Below, piece by piece: positions 1 to 11,255 of a DNA stretch of 64,000 nucleotides (the first letter of the stretch is position 1; every line of letters begins with the position of its first letter). The notes below the pieces were generated by a model, which saw only the letters and a program-made list of their open reading frames with translations, searched no databases and was not told the DNA's origin. The DNA lies in assembly GCA_011799875.1 (NCBI GenBank), contig CM022302.1, positions 376,396,569-376,460,568 of the forward strand, given 5' to 3'. Origin of the DNA: Thinopyrum elongatum (taxonomy: Eukaryota; Streptophyta; Magnoliopsida; Poales; Poaceae). The position numbers were made by a program, and so were the translations under genes.

Positions 1-381
1 GTTCCTCCAGACAGCTGGGCTCTAACGGTTATGGCATGGATGAAGAAGCCGTCCACCATACTGAAGTTGATTGGTGTTGAGATTCCGGTGCAGGAACCAG
101 GGTTGTACTATTCGTTGCCACCAAGGCCACCGCGGACCACGTTAGGGATGTACCTGTATCGAGTGTTCGTGCATGTCGAAGAAGTGGTCAATCCATCAAT
201 TGAAGTCCTGGCACCGCCGCTGGTGCCAGGGTCCATCGACGACGTCCATTATAGGAGTCAACGTCAGACTTTCCCCGTGTTGCTCGAAATGATGGATGGC
301 ACAGGGCCTACTCCATCGCGCGGCGGAGGCCACTGCTTCTTTGGGAGAAGAGGCAGAGCTGGCTGCCTAGATGTGCTCTAA
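1..381 (+). CDS. C-terminal part of an unrecognised protein, possibly DUF4283-like
   Basis: The frame is open from the window edge to a TAA at 379-381, about 126 residues, so this is the 3' end of a longer coding region. Residues include the stretch SWALTVMAWMKKPSTI, then PPRPPRTTLG, then YRVFVHVEEV. The pattern of a W.A...PS.IPK-like block, a proline-rich block and a Y.VFVH block recalls the C-terminal half of DUF4283-type proteins often found in grass transposons; this is from memory and tentative. It sits inside the CACTA element, so it is either a passenger or an element gene. No splice site can be judged because the 5' part is missing. Confidence 0.4.
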   Translation, partial: VPPDSWALTVMAWMKKPSTILKLIGVEIPVQEPGLYYSLPPRPPRTTLGMYLYRVFVHVEEVVNPSIEVLAPPLVPGSIDDVHYRSQRQTFPVLLEMMDGTGPTPSRGGGHCFFGRRGRAGCLDVL

Positions 382-817
382 TTTGAGGTAACAACTGAAT
401 CTTCTCAGATACTAGTTAAATCCGAGCTATCGGTGTGAAGCACTAATGTGCCAGTACATGTGATTGTGACCTGTCCTATTTTTGTACCTGAACTTTTTTT
501 ACAAAGGAGTGTACGTCAACTTAATGTGCTAGCAGAACTTATTGTGTTGTCTGTCTGTTTTCTTTGCACAACATTCAAGATATTTCCCCGTCATTGATAA
601 AGACGATGAACCGTTATGTACGAGTTCGTTGGTTTCAACATAGCCCTACCCGTAGCGATCCACTGCTTCCACCCTGATTTTGCCGCCTGCGTGAAATTTT
701 TGCATGCAAGTTTAGTGTGCTATGATGTTCTATATGATTGTGTCAACTATATAAGTTTTTACTGAGCATCAACAATGCATATGGCTGAAAGATGTATTTA
801 CGAGCATCGACCGATGG

Positions 818-818
<1 letters not shown>

Positions 819-857
<39 letters not shown>
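819..857. repeat. (TC)n(AC)n microsatellite
   Basis: A run of about eleven TC units passes directly into about nine AC units. It is a compound dinucleotide repeat inside non-coding CACTA sequence. Confidence 0.95.
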
Positions 858-1259
858 AGTGAGACCCGTTGAATTATTTCTTCGCTCGTGACAGCTTTTA
901 ATTAGGTTCCACTGTACTCTAACTTTTTTCTTAAGTTATTAATTGAGCTAAGTGACTTCAAAAAGTTGTACAGAAGCCTTGTTTGGGCCTTTTCAGGCAT
1001 CGTTGAATATGGGCTGAGTAACCATGTAAAGTTGTACTGTACTACACAGGCTTTTTTTGTTGAACATCAGCAATGCAACTGGGCCGACAGTTGTACACAA
1101 GATCCTAAAATAAGCGTAGCCTAGCCTATGTTTCTTTTAATAAAATGCACAGCCCAGTTCATTTTTTATATAATAAGATTACCAAGCCCAACTTAATTTT
1201 TAATAATATTCGTATCTCAATATTATTTTTTATAATAAATGCTCAGTCCAGACCATCAT

Positions 1260-1560
1260 TGTTTTTTCACCCATCCCAGAAAATGCGTCCATTTCTACTA
1301 AAATCAAATGGCTTGTAAATTATCAGAAATTATAAATGCGCTACATGTACGCAATATTATTTTTCACCCAGCTCAGTAAATAGGTGTATTCGAATAAATA
1401 ATCAAATGCGCTGTAAATTATCACAAATAGTAAATTGGCTATTATTATTTTTACCCAGCCCAGGAAATAGATTATTTTTTGAGTCAAAGCCCAGGAAATA
1501 GATGTATTGGCAAACAAAATGAAATGGGCTGTAAAACCTAAATAAATGGGCTGCATTCCG
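1260..1560. repeat. Degenerate ~90-bp AT-rich repeat
   Basis: The phrase CACCCAgCcCAggAAATag recurs near 1267, 1365, 1452 and 1487, and TGTAAATTATCA recurs at 1314 and 1412. This gives a degenerate repeat of roughly 85-98 bp. The surrounding 382-2,110 stretch holds nothing else I can name; its short open frames look random. Confidence 0.5.
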
Positions 1561-2114
1561 CCACAGCTTTTGAAGCTGACTTTGGTGGCCCACTAGACGA
1601 AGCCTGCATAAGGTGTTGTCCATTTAGTGAACAAAATGATTTAATGGTATAAAACAAAAAGTCAACAAATTATTCTGACATATGTAGTCGTTGGATTGAC
1701 ATCCAACGGTGATCCTGCTTCTTCAATCTCTGATCTAGTTACTCTTGCTCCAGCCGCCAAAACCATCGCTGGCTGGAGCGCCTGCATCTGCCTCCCGTGG
1801 CCGGCTGTGCTGCGGCGCAGACCTCGCCGCCCCACCCTACTCACAACGGTGGCCAGGTCATACATGTACTCACCCACACCTTCTGTTATTCTCCGGCGAA
1901 GGCAGCCTCACCCAACAGCCGAACCAGTCCCTCGTACTCCCCTCCGCCAGGGACTCCAGTGCCCCTTGTTCCACGACTCTAGATCGTTCCCATCTTAGGC
2001 CTCGCCGTCGTCCATCGCCTTGGTGCTCTCGACACGGCGTGGTCAACGTGGTCAAGGAACGACTTCCATCGGAAGAGGACTGTACGTGGAGAGGCTGACA
2101 GCTAGGGCCACGGC

Positions 2115-2355
2115 AGCAGCAAGGAAGTGCCTCCTTATTACGCGCATAATAATGATTCCTCCACTGACAGCGGGACCTACCGGAAGGGCCTCGAAAAAAA
2201 CGTTCCCCCTAACAGCTACATCTTCGCACGCAAGGAAGTGCGTCCATATTACGGGCAAAAAAATGATTCTTCCCCCTGACAGCTGGGACCCACCAGCTAT
2301 ATCTTCGCACGCAAGGAAGTGCCTCCTTATCCCCCTGACAGTTGGGACCCACTAG
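2115..2355. repeat. Imperfect tandem repeat, spacing 80-111 bp
   Basis: AAGGAAGTGC starts at 2121, 2232 and 2312. Each copy is followed by a CTCCTTAT- or GTCCATATT-like word and then a CTGACAGC.GGGACC word. It is part of the CACTA subterminal region. Confidence 0.8.
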
Positions 2356-2683
2356 GTCGAACCGTAGGTAGGGTTGTCTGTCTGGTCGCGAACGTGTACG
2401 TACATACTGGTCGATCTGTCTCTCTGCAGCGATGAACTATGGCCGAGTAAGGAGATGCACGTGTCATAGTAGAGGCGCGGACGTAGCATGTCACGGAGTC
2501 CCATCTAAATATATCGTGTACACGTACGTACAGCCACGCTGCAAGAAACTAAATACGGCTACGTACATACATAAGGGAAGGGTCTCGAACGCGTACTCGC
2601 GCATACGTACGGCCAGGGCTCGTGTACATGGAGAGGCAACGGACGGCAACGACGTCGTCCTGTTCGTCGGCAGCTAACCGGCT

Positions 2684-2850
2684 GGGTCGGAACGGGGGAA
2701 ACAGCGTCGTGTTCACCAAGAGCCAAGTGACTGGGTCAGAACGCGTCATGTTCATCGGGAGCGAAGCCACTGGGTCGGAACGTGTCCTGTTCATCGGGAG
2801 CCAAGCCACTGGGTCGGAACGCGTCCTGTTCATCGGGAGCCAATCGGCTT
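2684..2850. repeat. 39-bp tandem repeat
   Basis: CTGGGTCgGAACG begins at 2731, 2770 and 2809, with a weaker copy at about 2684. The unit is 39 bp, a multiple of three, so stops are avoided in several frames at once. This creates long spurious open frames on both strands, which I have not annotated as genes. Confidence 0.9.
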
Positions 2851-2864
2851 GGACGGAACAGCCG

Positions 2865-3145
2865 GAACAGGGTCTGGCGTACCGCAAAACGGAGGAAAAC
2901 GGCCTTCTGTTCGACCGTGTACGGTCGAAATGGGGTCCTGTTCATCGGGAAGGGTCTGGCGTACCGCAGAACGGAGGAAACGGCCTTCTGTTGAGTGCCT
3001 ACGGTCGAAACGGGGTGCTGTTGATCGGGAGGAGTGTGGCGTACCGCAAAACGGAGGAAACAGACTTGTGTTGGAGCACCTACGGTCGAAACGGGGTCCT
3101 GCTCATCGGGAGGGGTGTGGCGTACCGCAAAACGGGACTCCAAGG
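2865..3145. repeat. 81-82-bp tandem repeat
   Basis: GTACCGCAaAACGG recurs with ACCGC at 2881, 2963, 3043 and 3124. Each unit also contains ACGGTCGAAA and TTCATCGGGA. It is part of the CACTA subterminal array. Confidence 0.9.
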
Positions 3146-3475
3146 GCTACTGTTCATCCACCGTCGACTTCCTCCAGCCTCCACCTGCTACTATTCATCC
3201 ACCATTGACTTCCTCCAGCCTCCACCAGCTACTCTTCACCACGGGGTCCTGTTCATCCAGCCTCCACCGGCTACTGTTCAACTAGCCCTCCACACGGGGT
3301 CCTGTTCATCCACCCCCAACCGGCTCGGGTTTCTGGCGGCCTCCTCTCGATCGGGGTCCTGTTCATCCAGCGGCAACGGCCTCTACTATCACGGGGTCCT
3401 GTTCATCCAACCCCCACTGGGAACTGTTCATCCAACCCCCAACAATGCTCACTGTTCATCAAGAGGCAGCAGGTT
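3146..3475. repeat. ~48-bp tandem repeat, TGTTCATCCA family
   Basis: Repeated words CTACTGTTCATCCA and TCCTCCAGCCTCCACC alternate with GGGGTCCTGTTCATC. Units are about 48 bp at the start of the array and become irregular later. Beyond it, 3,480-3,620 carries scattered GATCGCTCGGGTTCAG copies. Confidence 0.7.
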
Positions 3476-4356
3476 CGATCGGCTTCAGTTAGCAGCAGTA
3501 GCGAAGGAATCGCTCGATCGGGTTCAGTTAACAGCCAGGGATCGATCGATCGCTCGGGTTCAGTAACGCGTAGCCAGTGCAATCGCTCGGGTTCAGTAAG
3601 CGAACGCCTCGCTCAGGTTCAGTTAGAGCCCAACGCCTTGCACACACGCGCGTACGTGTACGAGAGAAACGCGCAATCCCTCCGTGCATCGCTCGGCCCC
3701 GACCACCCACCGTAACCGGGAACTCCCCGAAATTTTCCTTGCCCTCGCTTCTACCACGATTTTTTCCGTCATGGACAGCCCAAAGAATGTCATGCAGGTG
3801 CATCCCCGGCCCGCCCACGATGAAAAGCCCATTTTCTATCATGATTTTTTGTCATAGAAGTAGGAGCCCACCACATCTATGATGATACGTGCTTTTGTCA
3901 CAATTATCATCATAGAAGTGTCATAAGCATGACAGGAAAAAAATTCGTTCGGCCCAAAATGTCACGGATGTGTCTTTTTTTTTGTAGTGAAGGCATCTGC
4001 TTGATAACTGGACAAATGCTCACTGTAACCAACCTAACAACCAAATACAGGTAAACAAGGCATCTACTCACTATAAACAACCAAATATAGCCATTCATGA
4101 AACTGAAGTGGAGAATTCATACTTAAACATCACATAGCCCTATTGAACATTACATTTTTGCATAACTGAAATAATTAAACACTGCACGGTTAAAACACCG
4201 CATGGAAAACACTACTACAACAAAGGGTATGGGTTGGCAAGCTAGAAAAGGTAAGATTTGCTGATAGGATGTTGCCTCACATGTCATGGACGGGATCCTT
4301 CCAGTTGGAAGAGCACAGACCCATGGTGCGCTCTCTGATGTCGCAGATGGACTATT

Positions 4357-4734
4357 TCACCTTGGAAGACCCTTTGTGGGTGCGCTCCTCGTGGTCGTGG
4401 TCGATGAGATCTGACTTGGCAATTGAGGATCCCAAACCGCCGCCGTAAACGTGTCCTTCAGAAATGACAAAATGGGCTCGATGGCGTACAAGGATCGCAA
4501 ATCCTTGACCGTGTGGTGGAGGAGATCAGTGGCAGGGCCGTCGAAGAGATCGACGGCAGTTGAACCAGAGCGGTTGGGGACGGACCACTTAACCTGTGAC
4601 ATGGCCTGCATGAAGCCGTCGCTGTCGACGAGCTTGATGTTGTAGCCTGCTTTCCCGAGATACAGTAATACGCTAGCCCGCTGATGTGAAGCCTTCGGCA
4701 TGGCAACGTAGTCAACGTCTTTGCCGGCTTCCAT
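4357..4734 (-). CDS. Unrecognised 125-aa protein or gene fragment
   Basis: Read on the minus strand from an ATG at 4,734 to a stop at 4,357. The predicted protein has a normal, non-repetitive composition, with blocks such as AMPKASHQRASVLLYLGKAG and a C-terminal TTTTRSAPTKG tail. An overlapping minus frame (4,458-4,928) looks protein-like before it reaches this ATG (SPADVGEVAAVRPDLSIPEQ) and Ser/Thr-rich afterwards. A simple reading is one gene with a frameshift near 4,735, its N-terminal part running up to 4,928. I cannot name a family. 4,929-5,420 is G-rich and has a repeated GGAGTGGGGCGACGGT word at about 4,940 and 5,229, but no gene. Confidence 0.4.
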   Translation of the reverse strand: MEAGKDVDYVAMPKASHQRASVLLYLGKAGYNIKLVDSDGFMQAMSQVKWSVPNRSGSTAVDLFDGPATDLLHHTVKDLRSLYAIEPILSFLKDTFTAAVWDPQLPSQISSTTTTRSAPTKGLPR

Positions 4735-5423
4735 GGCAGGTGTTGCTCCGGGATCGATAGGTCAGGGCGAACGGCAGCCACCTCACCAACATCCGCTGGA
4801 GAGGCAATGATAAACCTCTTCTTGGTCGAACGCTTGTCAAGCTCCCCGGGATACGTGGTCGGGCTTAGGCTGCGACATTCTGGAGCAGGGGATATGGATC
4901 TGGTGGGGAGGGACACCGCAGACCTCATCTAAAAACTCAGGGGAGTGGGGCGACGGTATGTGAATCGTTGGGTAACATGAACTTTATTATCTAAGCTTGG
5001 AGGAACGGGCAGACCGGCAGGGGTTGGCGACGGCGGCAGCGGCGAGCTAGGGTTCGAGGGGGGAGGGGCAGGTGGGGGCCGTGGACGGGGGGCCGGGGTG
5101 ATGTTTGAGGATACGTCGTGGCTACTGAAATTTTTAGTAATGGTGGGTGTGGAGATGGTGGTGGACGAGGGAAGGTGACAGTTCAAATGCCTCAGCTACT
5201 GCAATTTTACTATAAGGTTGGTGCTGGAGGAGTGGGGCGACGGTTGAAGTACCGCGGCCACTAAAATTTGGGTAAAGGAATTTATGCGGGGCGGGAGCAC
5301 CCAAGATCGCACATGGTCCAATAAGAATATGCGTGTATGATAATAAAGAAAAGCGGCGGAACCACCGATTTTTGCAACGCTCAAGGCAGGTAGTTTGTTT
5401 TTAGATTTCTAGCTAGCTGGTCT

Positions 5424-5770
5424 ATCGCACACGGTTCGTCCTAATTTTCAGACGCAGACGTGGAATTAAATCTAAATAAACTAACCGCCTTTAGCTTGCG
5501 CAGGTGGTGATCTTACAGCGCACTAGCATCGCACACGGTTAAGGCAGTACCTCCACCTTTGCTCGCACTTGCGCAGTCGTGGTGATTCACAGCGCACTTG
5601 CATCGCACACGGTTAAACCACTACCTCCACCCCTGCTCGCGCTTGCGCAGTCATGGTGATTTCACAGCCCACTAGCATCGCACACGGTTAATCCACTACC
5701 TACACCCTTGATCGTGCTTGCGCAGTCGTGGTGATTTCTCAGCGCACTTGCATCGCACACGGTTAAGCCA
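5424..5770. repeat. 75-bp subterminal-type tandem array (TCGCACACGGTT)
   Basis: TCGCACACGGTT occurs at 5,529, 5,603, 5,678 and 5,753 (spacing 74-75 bp), with an outlier at 5,424. Units also share TGCGCAGTCgTGGTGATT. Related words occur at 9,961, 11,497 and in the 13,154-13,640 array. Confidence 0.9.
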
Positions 5771-5850
5771 GTATACCCGTGTCCGTTGAGCGTCATCCAA
5801 GTCTTTGCAGCACAAAAAAATGTCAGAGATGGTCAGAAGACAGCCACACC

Positions 5851-7400
5851 AGCATGTGGCCCAAATATATATGAGTGAAAAGGGTGGTCTGTCATGTTCA
5901 AAATTCCAATGCACAACTTTGACCGTGCGGGCCCACGGTTGGGCGCGTCGTCGAAGATCGATGAGAGGGGCCAGAAGTCAAGAACCACCTGGAAGTGGCC
6001 AAATATATGTAGGAATATAGGGTGTGATGTTTAAAACTTTAAATACACAATGCACAACTTTGGCGGCACCTGCCTCGCAAACCCAAAAGCACCCTTGGAT
6101 ATATCTATAATGACATAATGTTGTAGCTACCTAGCTAGGGTGCTTGACCCACCTCCCACTTCGTGTCGGCGGGGTGGATGCACATAATGATACTTTGGTC
6201 ATACATGCATGTCGCCATGACCTACCAAAAGACAGACCAGTGAATCTATCGCTTGGTCAAACGACAACTGTTGTTGTCGATAAAAAATGGATAGAATATA
6301 TATAAATCGCTTGGGCCAATAGATTGAACCATCATAAAAAATTACACGAGAGGGACCACAAAACCAGCACCGCCTGCATGCGGCCCAAAATGATGTATGT
6401 TGGAAGGGGTGATGTGTGTTTTCAATATCAAATAATGAACAATTTAGATGTGCCGCCTGCCTCTCGATACAGACAACAACCATGAAAGCCTGGTAATTAA
6501 GGACGAGATACGCAGGGTACGGTGTTGGTCGAACCCACCAATGCGAGCGTGTGGGAGGGAATCCTGACAACGCATGAGCTCGAACTATGGTTGAACGACA
6601 TGTGACGGTGACCGGCCCTAACATGAACTAGGAGGTATCCATTCATGGCCAACACATACCCCTTGTTATCGGTCAAAGGATGATATATATACACTCGGGG
6701 AGCCCACGGATATGCGTGTCGTAAAAAAACTGCACAAGGGAGACGTGGTCGATTAGAAGACCTCCTATACACTGCATGCGGCCCTAAAATATGTATGGGT
6801 GGTGTGTGATGTGTTCAAATCCCGAATGCACAACTTCGATGGGGGACCAACTACATTACAAACCGAACACCATACCCGACCCCAAGCCAGGTTCAATACG
6901 TACGATGTCGGTTCCCCAACTTTGAGGCGGGGGGGTGCCGTCCAACACATGCGCTCAAACTTTATTTGGTCTAACATGGTACACATAGCAATAGGAAACC
7001 ATCATGGTCAAACCATTCCCGTATGTTGGGTTAAAGGGATAGATTGTGTGGGCCCCCCTCGTTATCGCTCAATGATGACATATATAGACCTAGGGGAGCC
7101 CACAGATATGTGCGGCGTCTATAAACCGCACAAGGGAGACGTGCTCGATCAGAACACCCGGCCCCCTGTACCCTGCATGCGGCCCCCAAAAAATGTATGG
7201 GTCTGGTGTGTGATTTGTTCAAATCCCGAAAGCACAACTTCGATGGAGCACCAACTACATCAGTAACATTACAAACTGAACATCATACCCCCCAGCCAGG
7301 TTAAAGACGTAAGATGTCGGTTCCGCAACTTCGAGGTGGGTGGGGGGGGGGGGTTAGGGGGTGTCGTCCAACGCATGCGTTGAAACTTGATTTGCTCTAA
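5851..7400. repeat. ~400-bp tandem repeat, three clear plus two degenerate copies
   Basis: GCATGCGGCCC..AAAAT.TGTATG occurs at about 6,377, 6,775 and 7,177 (spacing 398 and 402 bp). Each is followed by a GTGTGTGAT...TTCAAATcCCGAA word and an ACAACTTCGATGG word. Two shorter related pieces start at 5,851 and 5,991. All open frames here are repeats of one another in drifting frames and none looks like a gene. Confidence 0.8.
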
Positions 7401-7650
7401 CATAGCACTCAAAGCAAACAGGAAACCCTTCTCGTGCGTTGGGTCAAAGGGATAATTTGTTTGGGCCTACAGATGTTGATCATTCTTCGATTTTTTAGAA
7501 CAAAAAATAACCAATAAAAAACTTATTCTATAAATTAGCTAAACCAGGATCCCAAGGTTTATATAATCGTCATGAAAGGTCACTATAGAGACATTTAGAT
7601 GATAAATGTCTATAATGACCATATCATGGCGCTTTAATGAAGCTTGAGAT

Positions 7651-7735
7651 ATGCAACTTCCCACCGGGTCACCCATCCTTAGACTACTCCAGCACCAGCA
7701 CGCTTAACTTCTGCGTTCTATTCGACTAGGTTAGC
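7651..7735 (-). pseudogene. 5S rRNA-derived sequence with internal promoter boxes
   Basis: The minus strand contains GAAGTTAAGCGTGCT, the box A region of plant 5S rRNA, then GGAGTAGT, then GGATGGGTGACC, the box C region, then TGGGAAGT, in the right order and spacing. By eye about 80% of some 70 positions match my recollection of plant 5S rRNA from about residue 42 to 105. The first 40 residues do not align well and the 3' end differs, so this is not a working 5S gene. It may be a retroposed 5S piece or part of a 5S-promoter element such as a SINE3- or Cassandra-type sequence. Confidence 0.75.
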
Positions 7736-8095
7736 GGATGGGAAGCCGCCCCTTGCTGATAAGAATTGCCTCCTCGCCTTTAAGGCGTTTGACGCTGGTC
7801 ACCCTATGGGACCTACTCCCTACTATCACACACGTTTGTGCTTTTAGAAACTGTGTGCAATATTTACATGGCCGGTGTGTCGCTGCCTAGCCTTCTATGA
7901 GCACTGACACTGGCAGCGGAAAACCGATGGGAGAAGAGGCGGGAAACCGATGGGAGGAGTGGCGGGAAACGGTAGCGTGTTTGGATATATAACAACATTA
8001 ATATGGAAAATTTAGTAGAGAAGGAAGCGTGAGCTAGCACGACGCATGCGCACAGTGCTTACCCACAGGTGACAGATGGTTGACCAGAACTGCTT

Positions 8096-9905
8096 CAAAT
8101 ATTCATGGTTCGTTTGGCCTTTTTTGTACATTATAATTAAGTTTTATAACATTAATTTAATGTGCATAATTCAAATTAGTGCACCAAAATGGCTACAAAA
8201 ATCATACATGCGTCATTGGATGCATGTTTCGGTCCCATGCAAAGAATGAGAATGAATTACAACTGTCTCGGCATCTGGCTCGGCCTCGGACATTGAGAAT
8301 CTCGGTTTATAAATCCCCGTAAATCCAAAACTCACCCGAAAATCATGAAACTTGGCATGGTGTCACGACATGGCACATATATGTCGTGGAAAAAAAATTC
8401 TCCATTTTGGGGCAAATTTTATTACAAGCCTCTTACAAACCGGAGCTTCTCTCAAGAAGCCTCGTCGTTCCGATAGGGAAACATGTCCCCCTTGTGGGCG
8501 AAACGATAATCACTGCCTCTTTTCGCCTTGTATTTTTTTTCTATAGGCAACATGGAACGACAGGATATCTGTGCTAAAATTTAAAATTATTCAGGGTTCG
8601 TTTGTCCTTTTTACACATTAATTGAGTTTCCTAGGCATTTAATGTCCATAATTTAAATTTGAACTACAAATACATGCTCCAATTCACCAAAATGGCAAGA
8701 AAAATCATACATGTGTCCTTGGGTGCATGTTTAGGTCCCATGCAAGGAATGGGAATGAACTACAACTGTACCGGCATCCTGGCTCGTCCTCAAACATTTG
8801 GAATCTCGGTTTTTAAATCCCCGTAAATCCAAAACTCACTAGAAAGTCATGAAAGTTGGCATGGTGTCACGTCATGGCACATATATGTCATGGTAAAAAC
8901 ATTGTCCAATTTGGGCCAAGCTTTATTAATAACCTCTTACAAACCGGAGCCTCTTGCAAGAACCCTCATGGTTTCGATAGGGAAATGTGTCCCCTTGTGG
9001 GCGAAACGATAATCGCTCCCTCTTCTAGCCTTATATTTTCTTCTACACGCAACATGGAACAACGGGAGATTTGCGCTGAACTTTGAAATTATTTAGGGTT
9101 CATTTGACATTTTTTATTCATTAATTGAGTTTTCTAGGCATTTAATGTCCATAATTCAAGTCCGAACTACAAATACATGCTCCAGTGCACCAAAATGGCT
9201 AGAAAAATCGTACATGTGTCCTTGGGGTGCATGTTTAGGTCCCATGGAAGGAATAGGGATGAATTCAACCGTCTCGGCCTCAAACATTGCGAATCTCAAT
9301 TTTTAAATCTCCGTAAATCCAAAACTCACCAGAAAATCATGAAACTTGGAATGGTGTCATGACATGGCACATATATGTCGTGGTAAAAAAAATGTCCAAT
9401 TTGGGCCAAGCTATATTACAAGCCTCTTACAAACCGAAGCTTCTCACAACCCTCGTGGTTCCGGTAGGGAAACATGCCCCTCTTGTGGGTGAAAAGATAA
9501 TCGCTGCCTCTTCTCGCCTTGTATTTTGTTTTCTACAGGCAACATAGAATAATAGGAGTGTCGTGCTGAAATTTGAAACTGTTCAGGGTCTGTTTGGCCA
9601 TTTTATATATTAATTGAGTTTTCTAGGCATTTAATGTAGTCCATAATTCAAATTTGAACTACAAGCACATGCTCCAGTGAAGCAAAATGGGTGGAAAATC
9701 GAACATGTGTCATTGGGTGCATGTTTAGGTCTCATTGAAGGAATGGGAATGAATTACAAATGTCTCGTCGTCCTGAAACATTGAGAATCTCGGTTTTTAA
9801 ATCCCAGTAAATCGAAAACTCACCCAAAAAACATGAAACTTGGCAAGGTTTCATGACATGGCACATATATGCCGTGGTAGAAAAATCATCCAGTTTGAGA
9901 CAAGG
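8096..9905. repeat. ~495-bp tandem repeat, about 3.6 copies
   Basis: The word CATGAAAcTTGGcATGGTGTCA starts near 8,344, 8,849, 9,338 and 9,832 (spacing 505, 489, 494 bp). Each unit also has GGTTCGTTTGGCC, TTTCTAGGCATTTAATGT, GGTGCATGTTTAGGTCCCAT and CATGGCACATATATGTCGTGG. The copies have diverged through scattered substitutions and small indels. Short open frames recur at the same place in successive units and are therefore repeat artefacts. 7,740-8,095 before it has no gene, only two GCGGGAAACcGATGGGAg words. Confidence 0.9.
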
Positions 9906-10163
9906 CGCACACATTAATAGCCAATGAAGTCTTTTTGAAACAAATAGCTGACAGAGTAATATCGCAAACGGTTGTATTATATGAACCGTGTGTGTTCCCG
10001 TAATCATTTAAGTGTGGCCACGCGTCCCTCTTTTCTTATGGGATAGTACTACCTCGATCCTCATTCATTGGTCATCTTTGTATTTTGTGCCAAAATTTAA
10101 CCATACTCGATGGTGTGCATGCTGTTGTTTGATTAGACGGGACGAGCGCGAGAAGTCCGCCAT

Positions 10164-10272
10164 GCAGGCTCGACGGGACGCGTGAGAGCAGTCTGCCGCA
10201 CAGGCTCGACTAGACGCGTGCGACCTGTCCACCTCGCAGGCTCGACGGGATACGTGCGAGCAGCAAGGCCGC
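10164..10272. repeat. 36-bp tandem repeat
   Basis: CAGGCTCGAC starts at 10,164, 10,201 and 10,237. The 36-37-bp unit would encode a 12-residue repeat (SRRAC...) on the minus strand, which explains the short open frame there; I do not think it is a gene. Confidence 0.8.
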
Positions 10273-10652
10273 CCACGCTCACCGGGAGGCAAGCTCTTTG
10301 ACCTCCATCCACCAGCCGCCCGCCTCGCTCACAACTTCGTCATTAATGGCGGTCGAGCTCTTTGATGGACGGTGTTTGCTTGCGATCCCATGGCCCTGCT
10401 CAACATTAGCATTTGCTTTGTTCGTGTTTTCAACTCGTATTCCGGATAATCTAAAATGCCACATAGGGCAACAAATAATATGACGACAAATAAAATGGCA
10501 ACGGATAATACGATGACAAATTTGCAATGGCGCGGATAATAATTGTCTTACATATTCCGGATAATTTAAAATGCCACATGCGGCAAAGCCCGGAAGGCAC
10601 GGGGGCAAGAGAAGAAGGAAATTGCAGACAACAATCTGGGTCGCTACTGTCT

Positions 10653-11255
10653 CTACTCCTCGATGGATCGTCGGGCGATGACATCCTCCAGCTCCTTCTT
10701 CAATTCCTCACGACTTTTCTTGACGGCAGCCACGAATTCCTCCACCTCCTGCTCGCGCTCGATCTCGAGCTTCCTCAAGTCACCCATCAGTTCCTTGACG
10801 ACCACTTTCAGTGTCATCCCCGAGGCACTGCTCTCCTCATGCAGCTTCTTCCAGCAGGCGGCCTCCTCCTCCGTCTCGGCGAGCGCCTTGAGGAGCTTCG
10901 CATTGTTACCCATGAGTTGCTCGACGAGGCCGGTCACCTTGTCAACCGAGGCATCGCTAATCTCAAGCAGCTTCATCAAGCCGTTGACCAGCTCCTGCTG
11001 CTTAATTAGGCCAGTGAGAATGTCGTCGTCGCTGGCCAAGGACTTAAAGAACGCTAGCTCATCATGATCGCTGACACGGCGAGTGCACTTGTGAGAGCCC
11101 TCGCGTGCCGGTGAGAGCTCGTTCGAGGGCTCCACGGCGTGCCGGGACATCTCTGTTGTGGCTGCCGCGTAGCGGCGGGACCTCTCTAGTGCTTTTGCGG
11201 CCTTGGTCTTTGCTCCCTGGTTATATGTCCACCCAAAACTCCTCCTACCGGTCAT
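10653..11255 (-). CDS. 200-aa coiled-coil protein, unknown function
   Basis: An uninterrupted minus-strand frame from ATG at 11,255 to a stop at 10,653. The N-terminal 60 residues are basic and Ser/Arg-rich. From about residue 65 to the end the protein is rich in Glu, Lys and Leu with heptad-like spacing (for example LKALAETEEEAACWKKL and REELKKELEDVIA), so a long coiled coil is likely. A TATA box lies 78-87 bp upstream of the ATG. Single-exon structure, high GC and the downstream 36-bp repeats are unlike the AT-rich neighbours. It is carried within the CACTA-like element, in the same orientation as the broken gene at 12,074-12,729. It has no recognisable catalytic motif and could be a captured host gene or an accessory transposon gene. 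Confidence 0.6.
   Translation of the reverse strand: MTGRRSFGWTYNQGAKTKAAKALERSRRYAAATTEMSRHAVEPSNELSPAREGSHKCTRRVSDHDELAFFKSLASDDDILTGLIKQQELVNGLMKLLEISDASVDKVTGLVEQLMGNNAKLLKALAETEEEAACWKKLHEESSASGMTLKVVVKELMGDLRKLEIEREQEVEEFVAAVKKSREELKKELEDVIARRSIEE

Larger units (their letters stand above)
1..3989. mobile_element. CACTA (DTC) transposon, terminal part only
   Basis: The segment ends at 3989 in a poly-T tract followed by TTTGTAGTG, the reverse complement of a CACTACAAA... CACTA terminus. The last 230 bp contain TGTCATAGAAG / ATGATACGTG-type motifs that I associate with the termini of Triticeae CACTA elements. Inside are stacked tandem arrays (2,115-3,475), as expected of CACTA subterminal regions. 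The other end lies before the window, so neither length nor target duplication can be checked; the 3 bp after the end are AAG. The family name (Caspar/Jorge group) is not claimed. Confidence 0.65.

Noticed and set aside
2622..3566. 314-codon plus-strand frame and its minus-strand counterparts
   Set aside because: They lie wholly in tandem repeats whose unit length is a multiple of three, and frames on both strands stay open for that reason alone.
10065..10292. 75-codon Arg/Cys-rich minus frame
   Set aside because: Most of it is the 36-bp tandem repeat and the rest has no protein character.
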